Shown: in pieces, positions 57,888 through 64,000 of the stretch
Layout: every line of letters starts with the position of its first letter
How positions within the stretch are numbered: the first letter of the stretch is position 1
Assembly: GCA_029242325.1 (NCBI GenBank)
Contig: JAQWUD010000028.1
Coordinates: 38,399 to 102,398 of the forward strand
DNA: 64,000 nt
Reading direction: 5' to 3'
Source of the DNA: Luminiphilus sp.
Lineage (GTDB): Bacteria > Pseudomonadota > Gammaproteobacteria > Pseudomonadales > Halieaceae
Position numbers and translations under genes: made by a program
Notes under the pieces: generated by a model
Database searches by the model: none
Told to the model about the DNA's origin: nothing
The model's input: the letters and a program-made list of their open reading frames with translations, nothing else

Positions 57888-58751
57888 ATGATTTTGTTAA
57901 CGGGTGCGACAGGCCGAGTAGGTAGTGCGGCCGCGGCGGCGTTGTGTGAGGCTGGCCAGTCTTTTCGTGTTCTGGTGCGTGACGCCGACAGATTTTTGTT
58001 GTCCGCACCGTTTATCGAGGTCATCGAAGGCGACCTGTCGGATGTCGCCAAGGTAAAGACGGCATTGTCCGGGATCGATCGTGCACTGTTGGTAATGGGT
58101 AACCATCCGGAGCAGGCTCAATTCGAGCGGCGATTTGCCACGCAGGCGGCGGAGGCCGGGGTCAGTCACCTGGTGAAGATTTCGTCGATGGAGGCGTCTG
58201 CCGAAACGGTTGCTGTGTTGCCTCAGAATCACTTTGCAACGGAGCAACATATCGTTGATTTGGGCCTAGGCTGGACCTTTCTACGCCCCAACTATTACAT
58301 GCAAAACATGCTGATGTATGCCAACTCGATACGGCAGGCAGGCACATTTTCACTGCCGCTAGGCCTCGCCACAACGGCAATGATCGACGCGCAGGATGTG
58401 GGGGAGGTGGCGGCTGCTGCACTCACGCAGGAGGGGCATGAGGGAAAAACACACCTGCTCACCGGCCCCGATTTAATCGATTTTCATGGCGTCTCCCGGC
58501 GCATGAGCAGTGTGCTGAAGCGCGAAATAAGCTATGTAGAGCAGACCCCAGAGGCTTTCCATGCCGTTTTGGAAAACGTCATTCCCTCAAAGTGGCAGCT
58601 CGATGCTGTGTGCGAGTTATTTGCCGAGATTGCAAAGGGCTCCTTGAGTTCCAGCACCGACACTGTAGCTCGTATTCTGGGTCGTCCTGCGGCGTCGATC
58701 GAGGATTTCACTCGACGCTATTTGCCCGCTTTTGGCGCTGACCTCCCATAG
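57888..58751 (+). CDS. NmrA-like NAD(P)-binding oxidoreductase
   Basis: 287 aa from ATG 57888, which has SD AAGGGGGA; the frame upstream to 57729 adds residues not typical of the family. The nucleotide-binding motif LLTGATGRVG (about 3-12) starts the Rossmann fold, followed by VLVRDADRF and EGDLSDVAKV. The layout is that of atypical short-chain dehydrogenases of the NmrA/QOR2 kind, which sense or reduce quinones. Substrate unknown. Confidence 0.87.
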   Translation: MILLTGATGRVGSAAAAALCEAGQSFRVLVRDADRFLLSAPFIEVIEGDLSDVAKVKTALSGIDRALLVMGNHPEQAQFERRFATQAAEAGVSHLVKISSMEASAETVAVLPQNHFATEQHIVDLGLGWTFLRPNYYMQNMLMYANSIRQAGTFSLPLGLATTAMIDAQDVGEVAAAALTQEGHEGKTHLLTGPDLIDFHGVSRRMSSVLKREISYVEQTPEAFHAVLENVIPSKWQLDAVCELFAEIAKGSLSSSTDTVARILGRPAASIEDFTRRYLPAFGADLP

Positions 58752-58868
58752 GAAGCGCTGGACAAGTGCTGATGTGTTGGTTTCTCGCTCGATCTAGAAA
58801 CGCCGCAGAGAGCCATCGTTGTTATGATGTGAGCTTTTAGTCGCATCAGGTTGCGGGAGGAGAGGGAA

Positions 58869-59360
58869 ATGCCGTCAATGACCTTGCTAGGGTGGTTTCA
58901 TACCGTGATGGGAGTGGTAGCAATAGGAACCGCCATTTTCACGCTGCGGCAGCACCGCGTGATCAAGTTTGCGACGATGTCAGGTCGGTTATACCTGTTG
59001 ATTACGCTTGTGGTTGCCGGGTCGGCATTGGCGATTTATAACCAAGGCGGATTCGGTGTCGGGCACTGGCTAGCGGTGCTAACTTTGTCGGCAGTGTTGT
59101 CGGGATACCTGTTGGAGGCATACCAACCGCTGGGTAGTCGGTCCATATACCTGCAAACCGCCGCCTACTCAGCGACGGTGCTATTTCATATGGTCCCCGC
59201 CATCACGGATTTTTTGAGGCGTTTGCCGGTGGGCGACCCTTTTGTCGACTCTTTGGAAGACCCCCTTGTGCAATCTTTTCACCTCGCTTTTCTTGGCGTT
59301 TTTGTGTGTAGTGTCCTGTTGCAGTGGTGGTTACTTCGCAAAATGACCGCATCAGAATAG
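58869..59360 (+). CDS. Four-helix membrane protein of unknown function
   Basis: 163 aa from ATG 58869, preceded by GGAGGAGAGGG. About four hydrophobic helices (about 6-22, 40-57, 63-82, 100-115, with a last one near 135-155) and a conserved-looking His (LGWFHTVMGVVAIG) that recalls DUF2306-type proteins; I cannot confirm that family. It heads a cluster of three membrane proteins. Confidence 0.75.
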   Translation: MPSMTLLGWFHTVMGVVAIGTAIFTLRQHRVIKFATMSGRLYLLITLVVAGSALAIYNQGGFGVGHWLAVLTLSAVLSGYLLEAYQPLGSRSIYLQTAAYSATVLFHMVPAITDFLRRLPVGDPFVDSLEDPLVQSFHLAFLGVFVCSVLLQWWLLRKMTASE

Positions 59361-59370
59361 GGCCTGCCGC

Positions 59371-59493
59371 ATGCTTTTTTTGGGCATAGCTTTGGCATTC
59401 GTGGCGGTGGTCGTCACCTGCTTGGTGATCATAAATCGCTGGATGGTGTCGGGAAGGCCACAAGACATGGGCGACGACGATGACCTGCAATAG
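59371..59493 (+). CDS. 40-aa single-helix membrane peptide
   Basis: ATG 59371 to TAG 59493, ten bases after the previous stop. It has one hydrophobic helix (LFLGIALAFVAVVVTCLVI) and an acidic tail (DMGDDDD). No clear SD. The close spacing and good helix make it plausible, but it is short. Confidence 0.45.
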   Translation: MLFLGIALAFVAVVVTCLVIINRWMVSGRPQDMGDDDDLQ

Positions 59494-59568
59494 ACAGTCG
59501 TTGATTACCCATCACGCTAGAAACAAGGCGGATCTTTTGCGGCGTGAGAGGAGGATAGGAAACCTACA

Positions 59569-59748
59569 ATGAGAACTTTAATGGCCGTGACACTGGGAGT
59601 CGGCACCTACGTGGGATGTATGTCTACGGGCTGGTTTAACGGATTCATCTCCGCTTTTATGGCCACCATCGTATTTGTTTTTGTTAGCGTTTTTCGAGGG
59701 TTCAAGAGAAAACAGCCCGGTACTGACCTCGAGGACATGGCAGATTAA
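59569..59748 (+). CDS. 59-aa small membrane protein
   Basis: ATG 59569 to TAA 59748, with GGAG and AGGA upstream. Two hydrophobic stretches (LMAVTLGVGTYVGCMS and FISAFMATIVFVFVSVF) and a charged tail (GFKRKQPGTDLEDMAD). Third member of the membrane-protein cluster. No family recognised. Confidence 0.5.
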   Translation: MRTLMAVTLGVGTYVGCMSTGWFNGFISAFMATIVFVFVSVFRGFKRKQPGTDLEDMAD

Positions 59749-59813
59749 AAAGCGGGGTGGTGTCCGTTTCTGCGCCGTGTTCTCAGAACGTTACGGCGCT
59801 GCGCAGTACCGAT

Positions 59814-60182
59814 TCAGTGTATCTGACTGCCTGGTGCTGAGGATGAGTTGGCGTGATGTGAGGGGTGAGCGACCCTGAAGCTTTGCCCGCGATGGTTGAG
59901 GTAATTTTCATATACCTCGAGTAAGTGCATTGCGTGGCTAAGCATGCGTTTGGATCCTTCATGACCCGTCTCTGCACCGCTGCAAGCGGTTGACAGCAGT
60001 TGTTGATTAACGAGGAAAGCAAAGAATGTGTCTGGCAGATGCGGGTATCGTTCCGAGAACTGTCGGACAAGCGCCAAGGCTGCCAGCCCCACCTCTTCGC
60101 TGACGCGAAGGATTTCCTGATCGCTGGTAGCCTGATCTTTCCTGGCCCGATATTCAACGAGATCCACTACCTTTTCAGCCAC
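59814..60182 (-). CDS. Hypothetical protein
   Basis: 122 aa from GTG 60182, which has SD GAGGCGG about seven bases upstream. The N-terminal half is helical (AEKVVDLVEYRARK, EEVGLAALALVRQFSERYP) and soluble; the C-terminal 25 residues look disordered. No family recognised. Codon pattern and the SD support a real gene. Confidence 0.6.
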   Translation of the reverse strand: MAEKVVDLVEYRARKDQATSDQEILRVSEEVGLAALALVRQFSERYPHLPDTFFAFLVNQQLLSTACSGAETGHEGSKRMLSHAMHLLEVYENYLNHRGQSFRVAHPSHHANSSSAPGSQIH

Positions 60183-60341
60183 GTTACACCGCCTCTTCAC
60201 ATACAACCCGCACAATGTATTCATCGGCTGACGCGGGAGGAATCTTTAGCGGTCTATTGCGGGCGAGGTAAGCGACAGGGCAAACCCTATCGCTCGGAGT
60301 CGTCAGGAATCTCCTTGGTGGCGCTGTGGCCTTGAGTGGTG

Positions 60342-60563
60342 TCAGCCCTTATCGGGAAGCAACCAAAATTTGAACCGGCTTTGAATTCTGATGTTCACAA
60401 GATAGATGGCGGTTGTCGCGCGGGCGCGCTCCCACGCACTAGGCCTGCTTTCGATAAACTTTCTGTTCGTCACCAGAAGCCGCTCTTCAATGCGATCGAG
60501 GTCAGAGCACATGACTTTAAGGGATTCTCGTTGCTCAGCCACTTGGATCGTTTCCGCTAGCAT
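60342..60563 (-). CDS. Small hypothetical protein
   Basis: 73 aa from ATG 60563, with AGGTGA upstream. The N-terminal part is a charged helix (ESLKVMCSDLDRIEERLL); the C-terminus is basic and aromatic. No family recognised and little else supports it. Confidence 0.35.
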   Translation of the reverse strand: MLAETIQVAEQRESLKVMCSDLDRIEERLLVTNRKFIESRPSAWERARATTAIYLVNIRIQSRFKFWLLPDKG

Positions 60564-60736
60564 CACTTGTCACCTCATGTAGTTGTGACCGAGTTGGTTA
60601 ACCACAACATGTTGACGAAGTGTTTAGGTTACGCCGCATAGCCGTCGCCTTGTAAGTCCAAATATCACCAGTTTATGGGAGCTTTTGATTGGGCCCGCTC
60701 AGTGCGGATACCCACCCATGGTGGTGCAAAGGGAGA

Positions 60737-60949
60737 TTAAAAGAGCGTGTGCAGCTGGCTAAGTGACATCACAAGGGTACCAAGAGCGAGGAAAACCAAT
60801 CCGCTGCGAAACGAATCACGGTGCTCAACGCTCACAGGCTCAGAGCGGCGATGTTCTGTCGGTTTGAGCTGGTGCAGGTCGACAATAGCGGCCTCGAGCG
60901 CGGCGCGTTCTTCCCCAGTGATCAAGATCTGTTGAGATAGTCTTTCCAT
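60737..60949 (-). CDS. Small membrane-anchored protein
   Basis: 70 aa from ATG 60949 with a strong SD AGGAGGG. A charged helix (GEERAALEAAIVDLHQL) and linker precede a C-terminal hydrophobic anchor (GLVFLALGTLVMSLSQL). A good promoter lies just upstream. No family recognised. The frame extends to 61000, but the SD decides the start. Confidence 0.65.
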   Translation of the reverse strand: MERLSQQILITGEERAALEAAIVDLHQLKPTEHRRSEPVSVEHRDSFRSGLVFLALGTLVMSLSQLHTLF

Positions 60950-61375
60950 GACATGTCCCTCCTGTTTGCGCACTATAGCAATATGAAAATAATGTTGCAA
61001 TATGCAAATTATGCCGGCCCATGGCCTAGCCCATATGTTTCGGGGGCAAAGATTGACGCGGGCTTACGCGATGCGGTGACGGCGGGTCGAGAGATCACGA
61101 TGTTTCTACCCGCGGTGGGGAGCCACCTGACAAATCGCTAAGTTTCGACCGCATCGGTGAAGGTACTGTGCCTGATTCCATGGCAGTAGGGGTTCACTCA
61201 AGTTGCCCGCTTCGGGGTTAGCTAGGTGAGGGGGTTGGGACGTCTCACCCGAATATCCCATCTTGGTGTGCGGCAGCTCAATACTGTAGCGAGCGCCATT
61301 TTCACGATTCTTGCCGATCAATTTTTCAGGCGAACGTCCGATGTCTATTCTAATAGTGCTTATTGGAAGAGAGAC
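60950..61375. other. Gene-poor stretch with a promoter
   Basis: 426 bp between divergent small genes. Frames here have no convincing protein features. The left end holds the promoter listed separately; I see nothing else of note. Confidence 0.5.
60972..61007 (-). promoter_or_regulatory. Promoter with operator-like palindrome upstream of the small membrane gene
   Basis: On the minus strand: -35 TTGCAA (60995-61000), 17-base spacer, -10 TATAGT (60972-60977). The palindrome TTGCAATATGCAA (60995-61007) covers the -35 box, and its half-site GCAATATG recurs at 60978-60985, next to the -10. This arrangement fits a repressor site. The regulator is unknown; the nearby AraC-type gene is one candidate, without evidence. 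Confidence 0.6.
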
Positions 61376-61579
61376 ATGTTGGAACGAGGCGGTGTGACAC
61401 GGATCATTCGCGGGAACTTCAATGGCCGCAGCGCAGCGGCCAACCGTGACGGAGCGTTGGTTGGCCTAGATGCGTCCTCTAGGCTAGGGTATCAGTTGGA
61501 TGAGTCGCGGCGGCAGTTGCTGCGGCTAGAGCGACACGCTGACCGCGTTCTCCGCCTGATTGCCAGCCGTCAGGGCTAA
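61376..61579 (+). CDS. Small hypothetical basic protein
   Basis: 67 aa from ATG 61376 with GGAAGAG upstream. Arg-rich (RLERHADRVLRLIASRQG), probably helical at the C-terminus. No family recognised. Overlaps the end of the convergent Rap1a-like gene by 4 bp. Confidence 0.4.
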   Translation: MLERGGVTRIIRGNFNGRSAAANRDGALVGLDASSRLGYQLDESRRQLLRLERHADRVLRLIASRQG

Positions 61580-61953
61580 CACGTTTTCCTGTAAATCTCG
61601 GAGACGGTGTCGTTTGTCGTTTGGGGTGGCCATTTCCGACTGAATGCTCGCTGGAGCAACTCGCCCCCGGTCATCGCGTCCATATCGGTAGCATTTGTCG
61701 TGGCATAGTCCATAAGCACCTGCTTGAGGGTGCCCAGCCCAGTGCCCGCAGGTATGCAGGCTTTGCGCCGCATTCTATCAATATCCGCATCCGCCCAACT
61801 GCCTATGTAGCCGGCGCACCAACCACTGTCATAGCTGGTCTCACTGGTGCAGTTGGCTACCACGCCTTTGGCGCTGTAGTAGCTCGCCGTAGCGTGTTGA
61901 GCTGACAGACTGAAAAGCAAAGCAGTAAAGAGTGCCGAGCTTGCAAGCTTCAT
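61576..61953 (-). CDS. Exported Rap1a/Tai-like protein
   Basis: 125 aa with a signal peptide (cleavage near ATASYY, about 23). The mature part matches the Rap1a/Tai layout: WCAGYIGSWADA, then ACIPAGTGLGTLKQVLMDY, ELLQRAFSRKWPP and a final Cys. Members of that family include periplasmic immunity proteins against type VI secretion amidases, but many are orphans. No effector or T6SS gene is seen here, so the function is open. Confidence 0.65.
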   Translation of the reverse strand: MKLASSALFTALLFSLSAQHATASYYSAKGVVANCTSETSYDSGWCAGYIGSWADADIDRMRRKACIPAGTGLGTLKQVLMDYATTNATDMDAMTGGELLQRAFSRKWPPQTTNDTVSEIYRKTC

Positions 61954-62257
61954 AGTGTTACCCCGTAACGATGACTGAAATGGGCTGGTTTACACTTTTT
62001 ACCCACCGCAAAACACTACCACTTCGCCTCGGGCTGTGGAACACAACTGATGCCGCCGATGATGACACGTTAGCGGAACAAAGATATCCGGACAAGTTAC
62101 TGAGGCTCAAGCGCTCGCCTGCGGCCGAGAGACGATCTCCGAGGCCGGTGACTCAGGGTTGTTGCCGGGAGTATTTCTGGTTGTTGTCGGTGTAGATGAG
62201 AGACAACAGCGGCGTCCTGAGTTAGGTTGCGCTCAAGAGGGGAAAGGGAAAAAACGG
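61954..62257. other. Gene-poor stretch
   Basis: 304 bp between the divergent Rap1a-like and GFA genes. A 74-codon plus-strand frame at 61971 has no supporting features. No promoter was convincing. Confidence 0.4.
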
Positions 62258-62656
62258 ATGTTGACTGGGGCTTGTTTTTGTAAAGCAGTGAAATACCGGG
62301 TGCTGGCTGATTCGGCACTGCAGGGTCTGTGTTACTGCACCGACTGCCAGATCGTCGGCGGTAGTTCGCATTGGGTGTCCTATGCCGTCGCGCCATCGGA
62401 TTTTCGTCTGGTTGAAGGCAGTCTAAAGGCGTACGCCTATGACTCTGCATCCGGGCGCGAAGTCGTACGATGCTTCTGCGATCATTGCGGGACGCAGATT
62501 AAAGTCGAATCAACCGCATTGGATGTTGTGTCGGTCAATGGCATGACGCTCGATGATGCAGCGCGTTTCTCACCTCAATTGACCTATTTCAGTGCCAGTG
62601 CGCCGAGGTGGTGTGAGGTGGATAACACGCTCGCAAAATTTGAAGAGATGGGTTGA
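62258..62656 (+). CDS. GFA-family (CENP-V/formaldehyde-activating-enzyme-like) zinc protein
   Basis: 132 aa from ATG 62258. The zinc-binding Cys pattern is intact: GACFCKAVKY, LCYCTDCQ and CFCDHCGTQI. The family is named for glutathione-dependent formaldehyde-activating enzyme, but most bacterial members are of unknown activity. The frame extends to 62159 without family-like residues. Confidence 0.85.
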   Translation: MLTGACFCKAVKYRVLADSALQGLCYCTDCQIVGGSSHWVSYAVAPSDFRLVEGSLKAYAYDSASGREVVRCFCDHCGTQIKVESTALDVVSVNGMTLDDAARFSPQLTYFSASAPRWCEVDNTLAKFEEMG

Positions 62657-62830
62657 GCGACCGAGTGACCGAAAGCGGTCTGGCCTCACGCGAGTCCGAG
62701 GGTGGCGGAAATAGCGTTGGGGTGCGACACATGAGACGGACTCCGCATCACAGCGCGCGCATTGTCGATTATGGCCTACCGGAACCGTCCGTTAAGCGGA
62801 GCGCTCTGGAAAGGGCCTCATCAAGGGTGG

Positions 62831-63235
62831 TTACAGGTGTCGCCCCTCTGTATAAAACCACCGGCCATCAATCTTCAGAAAGCGGCTGATTTCGTGCAGG
62901 CGATAACCTTTGCCGCTTATTTTGTATCGAGCGATATATTCCACCAGTCCGGTGGAATCTGCCTCCATGCCGGCCTCTGTTGCCCGCACGCTGAGCCCTA
63001 GCCAGCGCTGCTCCGGATCAAAATTGATCTTGCTGGGCCGCGTCTCAGGGTGCCACGTGTCGAGGAGATAGTGCTCGTTGCAGAGTACAAAGCCAGAGTA
63101 GCGTGACCGCATAAGCTGTTCGGCTGTTTGGGGTATTGCGTCACTTTCAAGATAGCGCGCACAGCACCCCGTAAATTCCGCTTGGCTGCCGCAGGGACAT
63201 AAGTTGGTGTACCCAGTCGCGCGAGGTTTGCCCAT
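62831..63235 (-). CDS. YchJ-family protein with SEC-C zinc motif
   Basis: 134 aa from ATG 63235; the frame upstream to 63289 adds atypical residues. The N-terminal SEC-C motif is LCPCGSQAEFTGCCARYL, followed by AEQLMRSRYSGFV, YLLDTWHPETRPS and the end GRWFYTEG, all as in the UPF0225/YchJ family. It lacks the second, C-terminal SEC-C seen in E. coli YchJ. Function unknown. Divergent from the iorA-like pseudogene. Confidence 0.88.
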   Translation of the reverse strand: MGKPRATGYTNLCPCGSQAEFTGCCARYLESDAIPQTAEQLMRSRYSGFVLCNEHYLLDTWHPETRPSKINFDPEQRWLGLSVRATEAGMEADSTGLVEYIARYKISGKGYRLHEISRFLKIDGRWFYTEGRHL

Positions 63236-63339
63236 AGCGGCACCGTATCCACCCGATGTGGGCTTTGCAAACGGTATTCTTTGCGCCAATGTGAGGGGGT
63301 TTCAAATAGAATGCCCAGACAACGAATGGTGAGGCTCAC

Positions 63340-63726
63340 ATGGCGCTGACAATCAACGGGATAAAGACTGACCTCAGCAGTATTGATCCAGATACTCCCC
63401 TTCTGTGGGCATTGCACGATCATCTCGGTCTTGTGGGAACCAAGTAGGGGTGTGGCATTGCGCAATGCGGTGCCTGCACCGTGTGGCTCAATGGTGCGCC
63501 AGCCCGCGTCTGCCAGCTCAGCGTCGGTGCGTTGAGCGACGCCGATCTCACCACCATAGAGGGGTTGGCGGCAGACAGGCTGCATCCTGTACAGCAGGCG
63601 TGGATTGACCAGACGGGGGCAAGCTGCCGTTGCCAGATTGTCACTGTTCATGATGGCTTAGCAACAGCAGTGCTATCTAACTTTGGTATCACTGTTCGGC
63701 CCCATTGCTGCTACTTTATCCTTTAG
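63340..63726 (+). pseudogene. iorA-like (2Fe-2S) oxidoreductase subunit, inactivated
   Basis: The plus frame from ATG 63340 reads MALTINGIKTDLSSIDPD and continues as a xanthine-oxidase-type 2Fe-2S subunit (isoquinoline 1-oxidoreductase alpha). A TAG at 63445-63447 replaces the residue between Lys and GCG in LVGTK-GCGIAQCGACTVW. The same frame stays open after it to 63726 (VWLNGAPARVCQLSVGAL, HPVQQAWIDQTGAS). The second Fe-S cluster region (QCGYCQSG and NICRCGTYP in intact proteins) is missing, so the gene is both stopped and truncated. The large-subunit partner iorB is absent. Confidence 0.85.
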
Positions 63727-63806
63727 TAAATTCTGGAGATAATCTACTCGCCAGTCACTATCCGCATGACACTCCCTTAAAGCCAACTGACACTGATATA
63801 ACCCAG

Positions 63807-64000
63807 ATGGAATTGACCATAGATCAAGCCTTGCAACAGGGTGTTGCGGCACATAAGGAAGGCAAGCTCCAAGATGCTGAACGCCTCTATCGCGCAATCT
63901 TGCAAGCCCTGCCAGCACACCCTGACGCTAACCATAATCTGGGTGTATTGGCTGTGGCGGTTGGCAAGCCCCTTGAAGCTATTCCGCTTTTCCAAATGGC
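63807..64000 (+). CDS. TPR-repeat protein, N-terminal part (cut by window end)
   Basis: From ATG 63807 the frame is open to the window edge (64 codons). It shows TPR helices: QGVAAHKEGKLQDAERLYRA, LPAHPDANHNLGVLAV and VGKPLEAIPLFQM. This start is typical of large TPR proteins, often fused to a sulfotransferase or glycosyltransferase domain, but what follows is not seen. No SD is obvious. The sequence is somewhat more AT-rich than its neighbours. Confidence 0.75.
   Translation, partial: MELTIDQALQQGVAAHKEGKLQDAERLYRAILQALPAHPDANHNLGVLAVAVGKPLEAIPLFQM

Noticed and set aside
62998..63651. Minus-strand frame of 217 codons across the YchJ gene and the iorA-like pseudogene
   Set aside because: Both covered genes are recognisable in other frames; this one has no family-like motif.

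Overview
The window looks like a chromosomal segment of a free-living, probably marine, gammaproteobacterium, possibly of the OM60/NOR5 (Halieaceae/Cellvibrionales) group. This is inference from gene content and order. The runs argC–bactofilin–erpA–anmK–M23 peptidase–tyrS and tsaE–amidase–mutL–miaA–hfq–hflX–hflK–hflC–hisZ–purA follow Pseudomonas-type order, and the base composition is moderately GC-rich. I saw no rRNA, tRNA, CRISPR array or insertion sequence.

Layout. 0–2.8 kb (minus): haem genes hemB, hemL and hemJ. 2.9–9.7 kb: argC, a DUF6776-like membrane protein, bactofilin, erpA, then anmK and an M23 peptidase on minus, and tyrS. 9.7–14.3 kb (plus): LOG-family hydrolase, sixA, nagZ, a Kazal-like lipoprotein, a DAACS symporter and a metallo-beta-lactamase-fold hydrolase. 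14.3–17.5 kb (minus): an exported amidohydrolase and an M48 lipoprotein protease. 17.5–31.2 kb (minus): a tight run of twelve envelope genes, the most interesting part. It encodes a periplasmic TPR protein with a TonB-like C-terminus, three or four lipoproteins, two membrane-anchored PEGA-type proteins (one fused to a formylglycine-generating-enzyme-like domain), a MotA/TolQ/ExbB-type channel subunit, a probable actin/Hsp70-fold protein and two von Willebrand A proteins whose single transmembrane helix carries an acidic residue. 31.3–55.8 kb is mostly conserved housekeeping: thioesterase, ggt, pdxH, cinA, an RNase II/R-type exonuclease, phoH, a putative outer-membrane protein, psd, rsgA, orn, queG, then the tsaE-to-purA run.

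55.8–64 kb is an accessory, partly decayed region directly after purA. It holds a remnant of an ElyC/YdcF-type gene, a short AraC-type regulator, a DUF1643 protein overlapping a small lipoprotein, a NAD(P)-binding oxidoreductase, a cluster of small membrane proteins (two of only 40 and 59 codons), a Rap1a/Tai-like secreted protein, a GFA-family protein, a YchJ-family protein, an iorA-like pseudogene with an in-frame TAG, and the start of a TPR protein cut by the window edge.

Main hypothesis: the 17.5–31.2 kb operon encodes an ion-driven envelope machine. An ExbB/MotA-like ring would pair with vWA proteins in place of ExbD/MotB, linked to PEGA/SUMF1-like and TonB-like periplasmic parts and a cytoplasmic actin-fold protein. 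The parts are readable from sequence; the assembly and function are inference.
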